A stretch of 64,000 bases of DNA from Chryseobacterium piscicola (GTDB taxonomy: Bacteria; Bacteroidota; Bacteroidia; Flavobacteriales; Weeksellaceae). Positions 34,780-43,255 of this stretch are shown here, one piece after another; positions within the stretch are counted from its first letter, which is position 1, and each line of letters starts with the position of its first letter. A program made the position numbers and the translations under genes. Below the pieces are notes generated by a model, which saw only the letters and a list, made by a program, of their open reading frames with translations, did not search any database and was not told the origin of the DNA. Location of the stretch: contig NZ_FTOJ01000001.1 in assembly GCF_900156685.1 (NCBI RefSeq), positions 124,001 to 188,000 on the forward strand, in the 5' to 3' direction.

Positions 34780-34791
34780 TTTGTACACAAA
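34780..34791. promoter_or_regulatory. dyad operator candidate at the nrtR promoter
   Basis: TTTGTACACAAA has arms TTTGT and ACAAA around AC, lying just downstream of and overlapping the -7 box. Position and symmetry suit autoregulation by the wHTH regulator it precedes. Confidence 0.45.
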
Positions 34792-34795
34792 ATTA
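34788..34795 (-). promoter_or_regulatory. -7 box of nrtR
   Basis: Minus-strand TAATTTTG, 24 bases before the ATG at 34763. Confidence 0.5.
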
Positions 34796-34833
34796 GCAAT
34801 TAGAAATTTGAATCTCTAAATTAAAATAATTTA

Positions 34834-34862
34834 TTGTTGGATTCAATAATTTCTTAAATTTA
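34834..34862 (+). promoter_or_regulatory. promoter of the DUF1579 lipoprotein gene
   Basis: TTG (34834-34836), 18 bases, TAAATTTA (34855-34862), one mismatch from TAnnTTTG, 24 bases before the ATG. Confidence 0.4.
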
Positions 34863-34886
34863 TAATCATTTTAAAACTAAGTAATT

Positions 34887-35522
34887 ATGAAAAGTTTATT
34901 CTTTACAGCCTGCGCTGCGCTTCTATTTATCGCTTGTGATAAAACAAAATCCGATGTAAAAACTTCTGACGGAAAAGAATCTGTTGCCAATGAAGAATGG
35001 AAACCTGTAGATTCTGCAACCGCAAACAAAGCATGGATGGAATTTGCTACGCCGGGAGATATGCAGAAAATGCTAGCAAAATCTGACGGTGCATGGTCTG
35101 GTGAAAACACAATGTGGATGGAAGATGGTGGAAAACCTATGACCAGTACATCAACTACAACCAATAAAATGATCTTTGACGGTCGCTACCAAACAAGTGA
35201 ACACAAAGGAAATTTTATGGGAATGCCTTTTGAAGGAATGAGCATTACAGGGTATGACAACGCTAAAAAGAAATTTGTAAGCACTTGGATCGACAATATG
35301 GGAACGGGAATCATGACCATGGAAGGCGACTGGAATGCATCAAAAAAAGCCATAGAATTTAAAGGAAAAATGACCGACCCATCAAGACCCGGAAAAGATT
35401 GCGACGTGAGAGAAGTTTTCACTTTTATTGATGACAACACTCAAAAAATGGAAATGTACGGCCCAGATTCTAAAACAGGCAAAGAGTTTAAGACCATGGA
35501 AATAAAATTTTCCAAAAAATAA
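34887..35522 (+). CDS. DUF1579-family lipoprotein
   Basis: 211 residues with a lipoprotein signal peptide (LLFIAC, Cys17). Residues ~45-210 fit the DUF1579 beta-barrel-like fold: DMQKMLAKSDGAWSGENTMW, FDGRYQTSEHKGNFMGMPFEGMSITGYDN, KFVSTWIDNMGTGIM. Function unknown; probably periplasmic and membrane-tethered. Own promoter and terminator, so monocistronic. Confidence 0.85.
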   Translation: MKSLFFTACAALLFIACDKTKSDVKTSDGKESVANEEWKPVDSATANKAWMEFATPGDMQKMLAKSDGAWSGENTMWMEDGGKPMTSTSTTTNKMIFDGRYQTSEHKGNFMGMPFEGMSITGYDNAKKKFVSTWIDNMGTGIMTMEGDWNASKKAIEFKGKMTDPSRPGKDCDVREVFTFIDDNTQKMEMYGPDSKTGKEFKTMEIKFSKK

Positions 35523-35528
35523 ATATCA

Positions 35529-35554
35529 AACCGTTTCAGCTGAGACGGTTTTTT
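35529..35554 (+). terminator. terminator of the DUF1579 gene
   Basis: AACCGTTTC (35529-35537) pairs with GAGACGGTT (35542-35550) across AGCT, followed by a T-run. Confidence 0.85.
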
Positions 35555-35585
35555 CGTACATTCAAAATTATTAGCAAAGATTTGA

Positions 35586-36374
35586 ATGAAAGGATTTCTT
35601 TTGATTTTAACGATCTTATTAATAGGCTGCAAAAAGGAAAAAACTTTTGCAGATAATCTTGTTTTGAGTTTCCCAAAAGGTGAGAAATTGAGCTTTCAGA
35701 ATTTTAACTACGATATGAATGAAATGGGAACTTCACTAATTTATATTGGAAAAGAAAACAGAAACATTGATGTAAAATATTACAAGTATATTTTGCCGCC
35801 GCCGCCACCGCCGCCAAAAAGTAATGAAAATGCAGCTGAATATTCAAAAGCAAGAAAAAAGTTTGAAGATTCTATCAATTTTATATACAGACCATTCTTC
35901 AATCCTGAAGCTATTCAAATTAAAGAAACTGGAGAATATTTATATGAGACTATAAATAATCAAACGACTCAAATTATCGTCAAAGAAAAGGATACTATTC
36001 CGCTTTATGCAAGAAATTATGAAATAGAAGAAGTAAAAAAATATAAAGCGTTTCCTGTTTTTATTAAAAATATTTCACCCAAAACTCTGAGAATTCCCGT
36101 CGAAGCACAAGTTGTTGGTTTATATGTTCTCAAGGATAAGAAATTCCAATATATCAGAAACAGTGATTATTTAATATGTGGAATGGGATTTCCTAAAAAT
36201 CGTTATTTTGAATTAAAACCAAACGAAATTCTGATTTATTCATTTCCACATCTGAAAAAAGGAGAAAAAAGAAAGGCAAAAATTTCTTTTTATAAAGCTA
36301 CATCAAAGGATTTTGAAATCTCTATAGATGAAAAAATCATTAAAAATCAAAGATCTACACACTATCTACAATAA
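35586..36374 (+). CDS. putative lipoprotein with a seven-proline run
   Basis: 262 residues, not recognised. The N-terminus MKGFLLILTILLIGCKKEK is a lipoprotein signal with Cys15. Seven consecutive prolines are encoded at 35796-35816 by CCG/CCA codons, a GC-rich patch in AT-rich DNA; such runs normally need EF-P for translation. The rest is a beta-rich, Lys-rich domain. The gap to the previous terminator is short and no promoter box was found. Confidence 0.7.
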   Translation: MKGFLLILTILLIGCKKEKTFADNLVLSFPKGEKLSFQNFNYDMNEMGTSLIYIGKENRNIDVKYYKYILPPPPPPPKSNENAAEYSKARKKFEDSINFIYRPFFNPEAIQIKETGEYLYETINNQTTQIIVKEKDTIPLYARNYEIEEVKKYKAFPVFIKNISPKTLRIPVEAQVVGLYVLKDKKFQYIRNSDYLICGMGFPKNRYFELKPNEILIYSFPHLKKGEKRKAKISFYKATSKDFEISIDEKIIKNQRSTHYLQ

Positions 36375-36375
36375 A

Positions 36376-36403
36376 AAATCCGCAGAAATTTTCTGCGGAT
36401 TTG
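36376..36403. terminator. terminator between the lipoprotein gene and lepA
   Basis: AAATCCGCAGA / TCTGCGGATTT stem (36376-36386, 36392-36402) with A- and T-rich flanks; suits both converging genes. Confidence 0.75.
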
Positions 36404-36426
36404 TATTTAAAAACTATCAATGATGG

Positions 36427-38223
36427 CTAGTCATTCAGCTTCAAAACAGCCATAAATGCCGACTGCGGTACTTCTACTCTACCAATCTGCTTCATCTTTT
36501 TCTTACCTTCTTTCTGTTTTTCCAGCAATTTTCTTTTTCTTGAAATATCACCACCATAACATTTTGCGGTAACGTCTTTTCTCAAAGCTTTAATGGTTTC
36601 TCTGGCGATAACTTTCGCTCCCAAAGCAGCCTGAACAGCGATATCAAACTGCTGTCTCGGGATCAGTTCACGAAGTTTCTCACACATCTTTTTCCCAATG
36701 TAGTAAGCATTAGAATCGTGAATTAATGAAGATAACGCATCCACCATATCACCATTGATCAAGATATCCATTTTTACCAACTTAGAAGAACGCATTCCAA
36801 TTGGTGAATAATCGAAAGATGCATAACCTTTAGAAATAGATTTCAAACGATCGTAAAAGTCGAAAACAACTTCTGCCAAAGGCATATTGAAGGTCAGTTC
36901 TACTCTATCCGCCGTTAAATAAGACTGGTTTACAATTTCACCTCTTTTCTCAATACAAAGCGTCATTACAGGACCCACAAAATCAGATTTTGTAATAATT
37001 GAAGCTTTTATATACGGCTCTTCTACTCTATCTAAAAGATTGGGATCAATCATTTCAGACGGGTTGTTGATTAAAATAGTTGTTTCTGGATCTTTTTTAG
37101 AATATCCGTGGTAAGATACGTTGGGAACCGTCGTGATTACGTTCATATCAAATTCTCTTTCAAGACGTTCCTGAACGATTTCCATGTGAAGCATTCCCAA
37201 GAATCCGCATCGGAAACCAAAACCAAGAGCTGCAGAACTTTCCGGTTCAAAAACCAAAGAAGCATCATTAAGTCTTAATTTTTCCAATGAAAATCTTAAT
37301 TCCTCAAAATCTTCAGATTCAATAGGATAAATTCCTGCAAAAACCATTGGTTTTACTTCTTCAAACCCGTCAATTGCAGCAGCAGCAGGATTCACGAAAG
37401 AAGTAATGGTGTCTCCCACTTTTACCTCACGAGCATCTTTAATGCCTGAAATAATATAACCTACATCACCACATTCAATTGTTTTTTTCGGAACTTGTTT
37501 CAGTTTCAGAGTTCCTACCTCATCTGCACCGTATTCTTTTCCTGTTGCAAAAAACTTAATTTTTTCGTTTTTAGAAATACTACCATTTACTACTTTGAAA
37601 TAGGCTTCAATTCCTCTGAACGGATTGTAAACTGAGTCAAAAATTAATGCCTGAAGTGGTGCTTCCGGATCTCCAACTGGAGCCGGAATTCTAGCAACGA
37701 TTTGTTCTAACAAATCACGAACACCCTCCCCGGTTTTCCCAGAAACACGAAGAACATCCTCATATTTGCATCCAATAAGCCCCATAATTTCGTCTGTAAC
37801 TTCTTCAGGATTTGCAGAAGGAAGGTCAATTTTATTAAGGATTGGGATAATTTCCAGATCGTTTTCTAAAGCCAGATACAAATTACTAATTGTTTGTGCC
37901 TGAATACTTTGCGCAGCATCTACAATCAAAAGTGCACCTTCACAAGCGGCAATTGAGCGGGAAACTTCGTAAGAAAAATCTACGTGTCCCGGTGTATCGA
38001 TAAGATTTAATATATATTTTTCGCCATTAAGCTCATAATCCATCTGGATGGCGTGAGATTTTATTGTAATCCCACGTTCTTTTTCCAAATCCATATCATC
38101 AAGTGTCTGAGACTGTAATTCTCTCTGGGTCACCGTATTGGTATATTCCAGAAGACGGTCTGCCAAAGTAGATTTACCGTGGTCGATATGGGCGATTATG
38201 CAAAAATTTCGTATGTTTTTCAT
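36427..38223 (-). CDS. lepA: elongation factor 4 (LepA)
   Basis: 598-residue ribosome-associated GTPase related to EF-G. G1 is AHIDHGKST, then [23 protein letters not shown] and NKIDLPSA; the LepA-specific C-terminal domain ends with [17 protein letters not shown]. Length is typical. It has its own -7 box and is unrelated to the sigma-factor operon upstream. Confidence 0.97.
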   Translation of the reverse strand: MKNIRNFCIIAHIDHGKSTLADRLLEYTNTVTQRELQSQTLDDMDLEKERGITIKSHAIQMDYELNGEKYILNLIDTPGHVDFSYEVSRSIAACEGALLIVDAAQSIQAQTISNLYLALENDLEIIPILNKIDLPSANPEEVTDEIMGLIGCKYEDVLRVSGKTGEGVRDLLEQIVARIPAPVGDPEAPLQALIFDSVYNPFRGIEAYFKVVNGSISKNEKIKFFATGKEYGADEVGTLKLKQVPKKTIECGDVGYIISGIKDAREVKVGDTITSFVNPAAAAIDGFEEVKPMVFAGIYPIESEDFEELRFSLEKLRLNDASLVFEPESSAALGFGFRCGFLGMLHMEIVQERLEREFDMNVITTVPNVSYHGYSKKDPETTILINNPSEMIDPNLLDRVEEPYIKASIITKSDFVGPVMTLCIEKRGEIVNQSYLTADRVELTFNMPLAEVVFDFYDRLKSISKGYASFDYSPIGMRSSKLVKMDILINGDMVDALSSLIHDSNAYYIGKKMCEKLRELIPRQQFDIAVQAALGAKVIARETIKALRKDVTAKCYGGDISRKRKLLEKQKEGKKKMKQIGRVEVPQSAFMAVLKLND

Positions 38224-38242
38224 TTAAGAACTATGTAATTTG

Positions 38243-38250
38243 CAAAGATA
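38243..38250 (-). promoter_or_regulatory. -7 box of lepA
   Basis: Minus-strand TATCTTTG, 19 bases before the ATG. No TTG at the -33 position. Confidence 0.45.
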
Positions 38251-38364
38251 ATAAAATGTGGGGTAATTACGTTTTAATTTTTTGTGCTTTCACTCTACCT
38301 CAAAGGTGATTTAATGGAATAAAAATAGAGAAATTTATCTTGCATAAAGTCTTAATTTAAATCA

Positions 38365-38397
38365 AACGACCCTTACAAATAGATTGTATGGGTCGTT
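38365..38397. terminator. hairpin downstream of the sigma-factor operon
   Basis: AACGACCC-T-TACAA pairs with TTGTA-T-GGGTCGTT (38365-38378, 38384-38397), a long stable stem. The minus-strand U-tract after it is poor, so it could be a processing or Rho-linked hairpin. Confidence 0.55.
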
Positions 38398-38444
38398 CAA
38401 ACATTAAAAAATAAACTATTATGTAAACTTCACTACAGTATTGA

Positions 38445-38927
38445 TCATTTTTTGCCTCCGTGGTATTTTTTCTCATTCATCTTGTCTCTCATCATTCCCT
38501 CAGATTGAAAAAGCTTCAACACCTTTTGGCAAGGAATTACTTTTTGCATTTTCTCTGCATAATCTTTTCTGTTGTCTAGTAGTCTTTGTCCTACATCGAA
38601 GCTTTGCTGTAGTTTAACTTTGGCGTCGTCTTCAGACAGCGTTTCTGGGTTAAAATTAGAATCAAACTGCGATTTTATTTGGTTTTGTTTGTCCAGATAT
38701 TCATTATACAATTGTGTAAATTCTTCTTTATCATCTGCATCTATATTCAGTTGCTCCAACACCATATTATTCCGGAATTTAATAAGCAAAGACTTTCTTT
38801 CTTCCGGTGACATATTATTGATTATTTCTTTGCGTTGTTTGGGATCCATTTTCTTCCAATCGTAATCTTTTTGGGCAAAAACTCCCAAACTGCAGAACGC
38901 AAATAATATTAAAAAAAGTTTTTTCAT
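38445..38927 (-). CDS. exported Spy/LTXXQ-like small protein
   Basis: 160 residues. Signal peptide (cleavage after GVFAQ, ~19), then an all-helical, charged protein (KMDPKQRKEIINNMSPEERKSLL, NMVLEQLNIDADDKEEF, AEKMQKVIPCQKVLKLF). The pattern of amphipathic helices and EERK/LxxxQ spacing resembles periplasmic Spy/CpxP-type proteins, though similarity is loose. It is the third gene of the ECF sigma operon (7 bp after the anti-sigma gene), so an envelope-stress role is plausible. Confidence 0.7.
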   Translation of the reverse strand: MKKLFLILFAFCSLGVFAQKDYDWKKMDPKQRKEIINNMSPEERKSLLIKFRNNMVLEQLNIDADDKEEFTQLYNEYLDKQNQIKSQFDSNFNPETLSEDDAKVKLQQSFDVGQRLLDNRKDYAEKMQKVIPCQKVLKLFQSEGMMRDKMNEKKYHGGKK

Positions 38928-38934
38928 TTTTAGT

Positions 38935-39642
38935 TTAGTTATAAAGATCTAAGTAAACATCTTGATTACCGTTTACTGCAAGATCTGCAATTTCAGAGCT
39001 TGTGAAAGAATCCAAATACTCGTTCATTTGTTTTTCTGTCTGTTTTTTTGATGCAGTTACAGTTTTCACATTTTTAGCAGTATTACCATTCTGTGAAGCT
39101 GTACTTACCAAAGGTCTTACGTCTTGGTTTTCAGCTATTTGATTATTACTTTCTACCGAGGTTAAATCTGCCTGCAAAGTCTCATACGCTATTTGGCTTT
39201 CCTTTTTAGGAGAAATTTCTACCACAGCAATTTCTGATGAATTATCTGAAATACTATTATATAAAAACGTTCCACCAAAAATCAACGCTAAAGATGCTGC
39301 CGCTGCATAAGCCCAACTAAGCTTAAAAATAGGAGTTTTCTTCTTTACTATAATTTCTGCCAATACTCTACTTTGAATATTTTCAAATAAATAGTCTTGA
39401 ACTTTATAAATATTTTTTCTTTCTAGCTTTTCTAAATCAAATCCCTTCACATCAGCTATCACATTATTTTGGATATTTTCAAATAAACCATCCGAAATAT
39501 GGTAAATGTTTTTGCGTTCTAATTTCTCAACATCGAAATCATTCGCTTCAGCCAACACTCTATTCTGAATATTCTGAAACAGATTATCTGGAACACTGTA
39601 AATGTTTTGCCTATCTAATTTTTCTATATCGAAGTCTTTCAT
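38935..39642 (-). CDS. putative anti-sigma factor with three tandem N-terminal repeats
   Basis: 235 residues. Residues 3-34, 35-66 and 67-98 are three exact-length 32-residue repeats (core F-D-[IVL]-E-K-L-x-R-x-N-I-Y then LFxNIQ). A membrane helix follows (~106-128, SWAYAAAASLALIFGGTFL), then a Ser/Asn-rich periplasmic domain. Size, topology and position 17 bp after an ECF sigma gene mark it as its membrane-bound anti-sigma factor. The cytoplasmic part, which should bind the sigma factor, is the triplicated part. Confidence 0.8.
   Translation of the reverse strand: MKDFDIEKLDRQNIYSVPDNLFQNIQNRVLAEANDFDVEKLERKNIYHISDGLFENIQNNVIADVKGFDLEKLERKNIYKVQDYLFENIQSRVLAEIIVKKKTPIFKLSWAYAAAASLALIFGGTFLYNSISDNSSEIAVVEISPKKESQIAYETLQADLTSVESNNQIAENQDVRPLVSTASQNGNTAKNVKTVTASKKQTEKQMNEYLDSFTSSEIADLAVNGNQDVYLDLYN
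39349..39636 (-). repeat. three 96-bp coding tandem repeats
   Basis: Encodes anti-sigma residues 3-98 as units 39636-39541, 39540-39445 and 39444-39349. The protein units share most of the core; DNA is more diverged, so the duplication is not recent. Confidence 0.85.
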
Positions 39643-39659
39643 GTTTTGGTCTTGAAAAA

Positions 39660-40211
39660 TTACTTTTCGAAATTTTCTTTTATGTACTCTTCTATCTTCT
39701 GTTTGGCGTAATGATAATTCGTCTTCAAGGTGCCAACAGACATATCCACAATTTTTGATATTTCTTCATAAGGAAGATCATCATAATACCTCATCATAAA
39801 GACAAGTTTTTGCTTCTCTGGCAGACTTTGTATTGCATTTTGCAACAAAATCTGTATCTCTTCCGCATCTGTTCCCGCATTGTCAGCAACAAGATTTTGC
39901 ATGTGATACTCAGGATCTTCATCGGTTTTCTGCATTTTCTTTAGCTTATTAAGCTGTTGCAATGCTTCATTAGTTGCAATTCTGTAGAGCCAAGTGTAGA
40001 GCTGACTATCATTTTTGAACTGATGGAAATTCTGATAAGCTTTGATAAACGTTTCCTGCAAAGTATCCTGAGCCAAATCACCGTCTACGATTATTCTCCT
40101 GATATGCCAATACAAGCGGCTTTGGTAAGCATCCATCAAAGCTCGAACTCCTTTTTCGCGAGTTTGCGGTTCTTGCATCAACGAAATTATTTCCGCGTCT
40201 TTGTTCTTCAT
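39660..40211 (-). CDS. ECF-type RNA polymerase sigma factor
   Basis: 183 residues. Region 2 (LMDAYQSRLYWHIRRII, DTLQETFIKAYQNFHQF, TWLYRIATNEALQ) and region 4 (SLPEKQKLVFMMRYYDDLPYEEISKI, VGTLKTNYHYAKQKI) are both complete. First gene of an operon with the anti-sigma and Spy-like genes; release of the sigma factor on envelope stress is the expected circuit. Target promoters are not visible here. Confidence 0.93.
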   Translation of the reverse strand: MKNKDAEIISLMQEPQTREKGVRALMDAYQSRLYWHIRRIIVDGDLAQDTLQETFIKAYQNFHQFKNDSQLYTWLYRIATNEALQQLNKLKKMQKTDEDPEYHMQNLVADNAGTDAEEIQILLQNAIQSLPEKQKLVFMMRYYDDLPYEEISKIVDMSVGTLKTNYHYAKQKIEEYIKENFEK

Positions 40212-40236
40212 AAGATGCTTTCATTGTTTTGGATTA

Positions 40237-40244
40237 CAAAAATA
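40237..40244 (-). promoter_or_regulatory. -7 box of the ECF sigma operon
   Basis: Minus-strand TATTTTTG, 25 bases before the sigma-factor ATG. No -33 TTG, leaving room for autoregulation by the ECF factor. Confidence 0.4.
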
Positions 40245-40514
40245 ACCGAAAGTTAAATTACTTCTTCATTTTTGAGTCCATCTATTTATTTCTAGTTTTA
40301 AACTTATTAAAGTTAATACTAATTTTTTTCATATTAAAACATTCAAGTTTCAACTACAGATCTTAAAAGACAAAAGCCGTATAACAAAAAGCTTAAAAAT
40401 TATTTAAACAGTATAACATAAACCAATTGTGTGTCTTTTGTAGTTTTCAAAAATTTTGGGGTTAGGTCATTAATAATTCATAAAACATCAAATCTCAGTC
40501 CTAATCAAAAATCT

Positions 40515-40522
40515 TATCTTTG
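40515..40522 (+). promoter_or_regulatory. -7 box of the DUF2520 gene
   Basis: TATCTTTG ends only four bases before the ATG at 40527, predicting a leaderless or nearly leaderless mRNA. Confidence 0.5.
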
Positions 40523-40526
40523 TTTT

Positions 40527-41276
40527 ATGCAAATAGTAATCATTGGTTCTGGAAATGTCGCTTATCATTTGGCAAAAGCATTTTTTATTAATAAAATTCC
40601 TGTAAGCCTTATTTTTGGAAGGAACGAAACTGAACTTCAAAAAATTTCGTCTGAATTAAATATCCCATTTTCAACTGAAAAACTATCAGATGCAGATTTG
40701 TATTTGATTTGTGTAAGCGACAGTTCGGTAGAATATATTTCTAATTTGATTACCAAAAAAAATTGTCTCGTTGCCCATACTTCAGGTTCTTTACCCAAAG
40801 AAATTTTGGCAGGGGAGTACAGAAAATCAAGCTTTTATCCTTTACAGACTTTTTCAAAATCAAAAGAATTAGATTATTCTAAAATTCCTTTTTTTATCGA
40901 GACTGAGAATATAGAAGATCAGAAAATTTTAACTGAGTTGGCTTTAAAAATATCAGAAAATGTAACAGAAAGTACTTACGAAAAGAGAAAATACATTCAC
41001 CTTACCGCTGTTTTTGCCTGTAATTTTGTGAATCATCTTTTTTCGAGAGCTAAAGAAATCTCTGACGCACAGAAAATTCCTTTTGATTACTTTTTACCAT
41101 TAATTAACGAAACCGTGATGAAAATCAATGAAATAGATCCAAAATCTGCTCAAACCGGACCAGCCGTAAGAAATGATAAAAGAATTTTAGAATTACATGA
41201 GCAATTATTGAAAGACGAAAGCCTTGAGATATATAAAACAATGAATCTTTCAATTAAAAAAATGTATCATTTGTGA
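40527..41276 (+). CDS. Rossmann-like / DUF2520 domain protein
   Basis: 249 residues from ATG 40527, 32 residues inside a longer open frame that starts upstream of the promoter. N-terminal NAD(P)-type motif VIIGSGNVAYHLA, then LYLICVSDSSVEYI and HTSGSLP; the DUF2520 part has FYPLQTFSK, KYIHLTAVFACNFVNHL and NDKRILELHEQLL. It resembles small beta-hydroxyacid-dehydrogenase/P5C-reductase-type oxidoreductases; substrate unknown. First of a plus-strand run reaching maf. Confidence 0.88.
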   Translation: MQIVIIGSGNVAYHLAKAFFINKIPVSLIFGRNETELQKISSELNIPFSTEKLSDADLYLICVSDSSVEYISNLITKKNCLVAHTSGSLPKEILAGEYRKSSFYPLQTFSKSKELDYSKIPFFIETENIEDQKILTELALKISENVTESTYEKRKYIHLTAVFACNFVNHLFSRAKEISDAQKIPFDYFLPLINETVMKINEIDPKSAQTGPAVRNDKRILELHEQLLKDESLEIYKTMNLSIKKMYHL

Positions 41277-41308
41277 TAAAATATTAACTTTGATGAAAAC
41301 CCAAAAAA

Positions 41309-42064
41309 ATGAATACCAATATTATCCGTTCCTTCATCATCGGATCAGCAATTGTGATTACTGCTCTCATTTTAGGTTCCAGTTTTAAAAATAGAAATTT
41401 AAAACAAGATACAATCTCCGTTACAGGACTTGGTTCTAAAGATTTTATATCAGACGAAATGAGTTGGGGAGGCAGTTTTGACGCTAGTGCTATGGATGCA
41501 AAAGAGGCTTACAGTTTAATTTCGCAGGACAAAGAAAAGGTAAAAGCATTTTTCTACAGTAAAGGTTTCAAAGCAGGAGAATTTGCTTTTGGTGGCGTAA
41601 ATTTTTCAAAATCTTTCCGCACTATTACCACAAAAGATCCAGATGGTGCTGAGCGTTCAGAAGAAGTTTTTGATGGCTACAGAGCTTCACAAAATGTGTT
41701 TTTTAGAGCACAGAAAAATCCGGATCTGATGAAAAAAATTGAAACGGTAATGGATAAAACAGCTGAACTAATCAATAGTGGAGTACAGTTTGAGCCATCC
41801 GCTGCTCAATACACCTATTCTGATCTTTCGTCTTTGAAACATAGTTTGATAGAAGCAGGTGCAAAAGACGCCATGCAAAGAGCCGAAAAAATTGTAAATA
41901 CTGCCGACGAAGACCTCGGAAAATTAAAAGACGCATCAATGGGTGTCTTCCAGATTACAGCAAAAGGATCTACGGACGAAGACAGTTATGGTGGGAATTT
42001 TGATACCTCAAGTAAAGAAAAATCAGCGAGAATAACGGTAAGACTTACTTACAATCTCGACTAG
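41309..42064 (+). CDS. SIMPL domain (DUF541) protein
   Basis: 251 residues. An N-terminal membrane anchor or signal (~8-26, SFIIGSAIVITALILGSSF) precedes a SIMPL domain: DTISVTGLGSKDFISDEMSW, QNVFFRAQKNPDL, AGAKDAMQRAEKI and the closing SARITVRLTYNLD. Related to BP26/OMP28-type periplasmic ring-forming proteins. Function unknown. Confidence 0.88.
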   Translation: MNTNIIRSFIIGSAIVITALILGSSFKNRNLKQDTISVTGLGSKDFISDEMSWGGSFDASAMDAKEAYSLISQDKEKVKAFFYSKGFKAGEFAFGGVNFSKSFRTITTKDPDGAERSEEVFDGYRASQNVFFRAQKNPDLMKKIETVMDKTAELINSGVQFEPSAAQYTYSDLSSLKHSLIEAGAKDAMQRAEKIVNTADEDLGKLKDASMGVFQITAKGSTDEDSYGGNFDTSSKEKSARITVRLTYNLD

Positions 42065-42092
42065 ATTTAAAGTTTTTTTTAAATTTTTGATA

Positions 42093-42611
42093 ATGAGTTA
42101 TAAAGAGAAATTAAAGGATATAAAGGCGTTTGTTTTTGATGTAGATGGTGTTTTCACAGACGGAAGCGTTTATCTGATGCCAGGAGGAAATATGAGCAGA
42201 GTAATGAATGTCTTGGACGGATATGCTGTTGTAAAAGCTTTAAAAAACGACTATTTAATAGGTGTTATTACCGGTGGAAATGATGAAATGGTAAGACATC
42301 GTATCAGCTATCTCGGTATTGAAGATTATTACGCAAAATCACACAACAAAATGATTGATTATGAATCTTTTAAATCCAAATACCATTTAAAAAACCACGA
42401 GATTCTTACTATGGGAGACGATCTTCCGGATATTCACATGATGAAAAATTCTGCAATTGCAACATGTCCCGAAAATGCAGTTCCTGAAGTAAAGGGAATT
42501 TCAGATTACATTTCTTCAGTAAAAGGAGGGAGTGGAGCAGTACGCGATGTTATAGAGCAGGTCATGAAAGTGCAGGGAAAATGGCATGATGATAATACAC
42601 AATCTGTATAG
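42093..42611 (+). CDS. kdsC: 3-deoxy-D-manno-octulosonate 8-phosphate phosphatase KdsC
   Basis: 172-residue C0-cap HAD phosphatase. DVDGVFTDGSVYL nucleophile motif, VITGGNDEMV motif II, and MGDDLPDIHMM motif III/IV. Converts KDO-8-P to KDO for lipopolysaccharide. ATG 42093 is preferred over a TTG two codons upstream. 6 bp precede maf, so the two are coupled. Confidence 0.92.
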   Translation: MSYKEKLKDIKAFVFDVDGVFTDGSVYLMPGGNMSRVMNVLDGYAVVKALKNDYLIGVITGGNDEMVRHRISYLGIEDYYAKSHNKMIDYESFKSKYHLKNHEILTMGDDLPDIHMMKNSAIATCPENAVPEVKGISDYISSVKGGSGAVRDVIEQVMKVQGKWHDDNTQSV

Positions 42612-42617
42612 TGTGAT

Positions 42618-43172
42618 ATGAAAATATTATTAGCATCACAATCTCCTAGGAGAAAAGAACTTCTCTCCAGTTTGGGATTTGAGTTTGAAGTCGTGAAAAT
42701 TGACTGCGAAGAGATTGTTCCCGAGCACATTAAAGTAGGAGAGGCAGCAGCATATTTGTCTGAATTAAAAGCAAATGTTTTCAGAGTTTTGGTTGATGAT
42801 GAAGTACTGATTACGGCGGATACCGTTGTTGCGATAGAAAATCAGTTTTTGGGAAAACCTTTGGACGAAAATGAGGCAAAAAAAATGCTGAAACTTTTAT
42901 CTGGTAAAACACATCAGGTTTATACAGCCATTACAATTAAAACTTTAGACAAAACCACTACAGAAACAGACGTTGCCGATGTAGATTTTGATGAAATCTC
43001 TGATGAAGAAATAGATTTTTACATTAAAAATTATCAACCTTTCGACAAAGCAGGCAGCTACGGAATACAAGAATGGCTCGGAATGGCAAAAATTAAGAAT
43101 ATAAAAGGAAGTTATTATACAATAATGGGACTTCCGACGCATATTGTTTATCAAATTTTGAAAAATATCTAA
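42618..43172 (+). CDS. maf: Maf-type nucleoside triphosphate pyrophosphatase
   Basis: 184 residues. LASQSPRRKELLSSLG opens the protein, with ADTVVAIENQFLGKP and DKAGSYGIQEWLG further in. The pattern suits the dTTP/UTP pyrophosphatase (YhdE) branch that removes modified nucleotides. Cytoplasmic; follows kdsC. Confidence 0.92.
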   Translation: MKILLASQSPRRKELLSSLGFEFEVVKIDCEEIVPEHIKVGEAAAYLSELKANVFRVLVDDEVLITADTVVAIENQFLGKPLDENEAKKMLKLLSGKTHQVYTAITIKTLDKTTTETDVADVDFDEISDEEIDFYIKNYQPFDKAGSYGIQEWLGMAKIKNIKGSYYTIMGLPTHIVYQILKNI

Positions 43173-43255
43173 AAATTTCCAAATAAAATTTTGTTATTTT
43201 TACAAAATCATCATTCTGCGATAATAAAAAGCAGATTAGAGAGTTATATTAAATA

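Larger units (their letters stand above)
40212..40526. other. divergent intergenic region between the ECF sigma and DUF2520 genes
   Basis: AT-rich, with no gene. It carries -7 boxes for both flanking genes (40237-40244 and 40515-40522). Confidence 0.55.
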
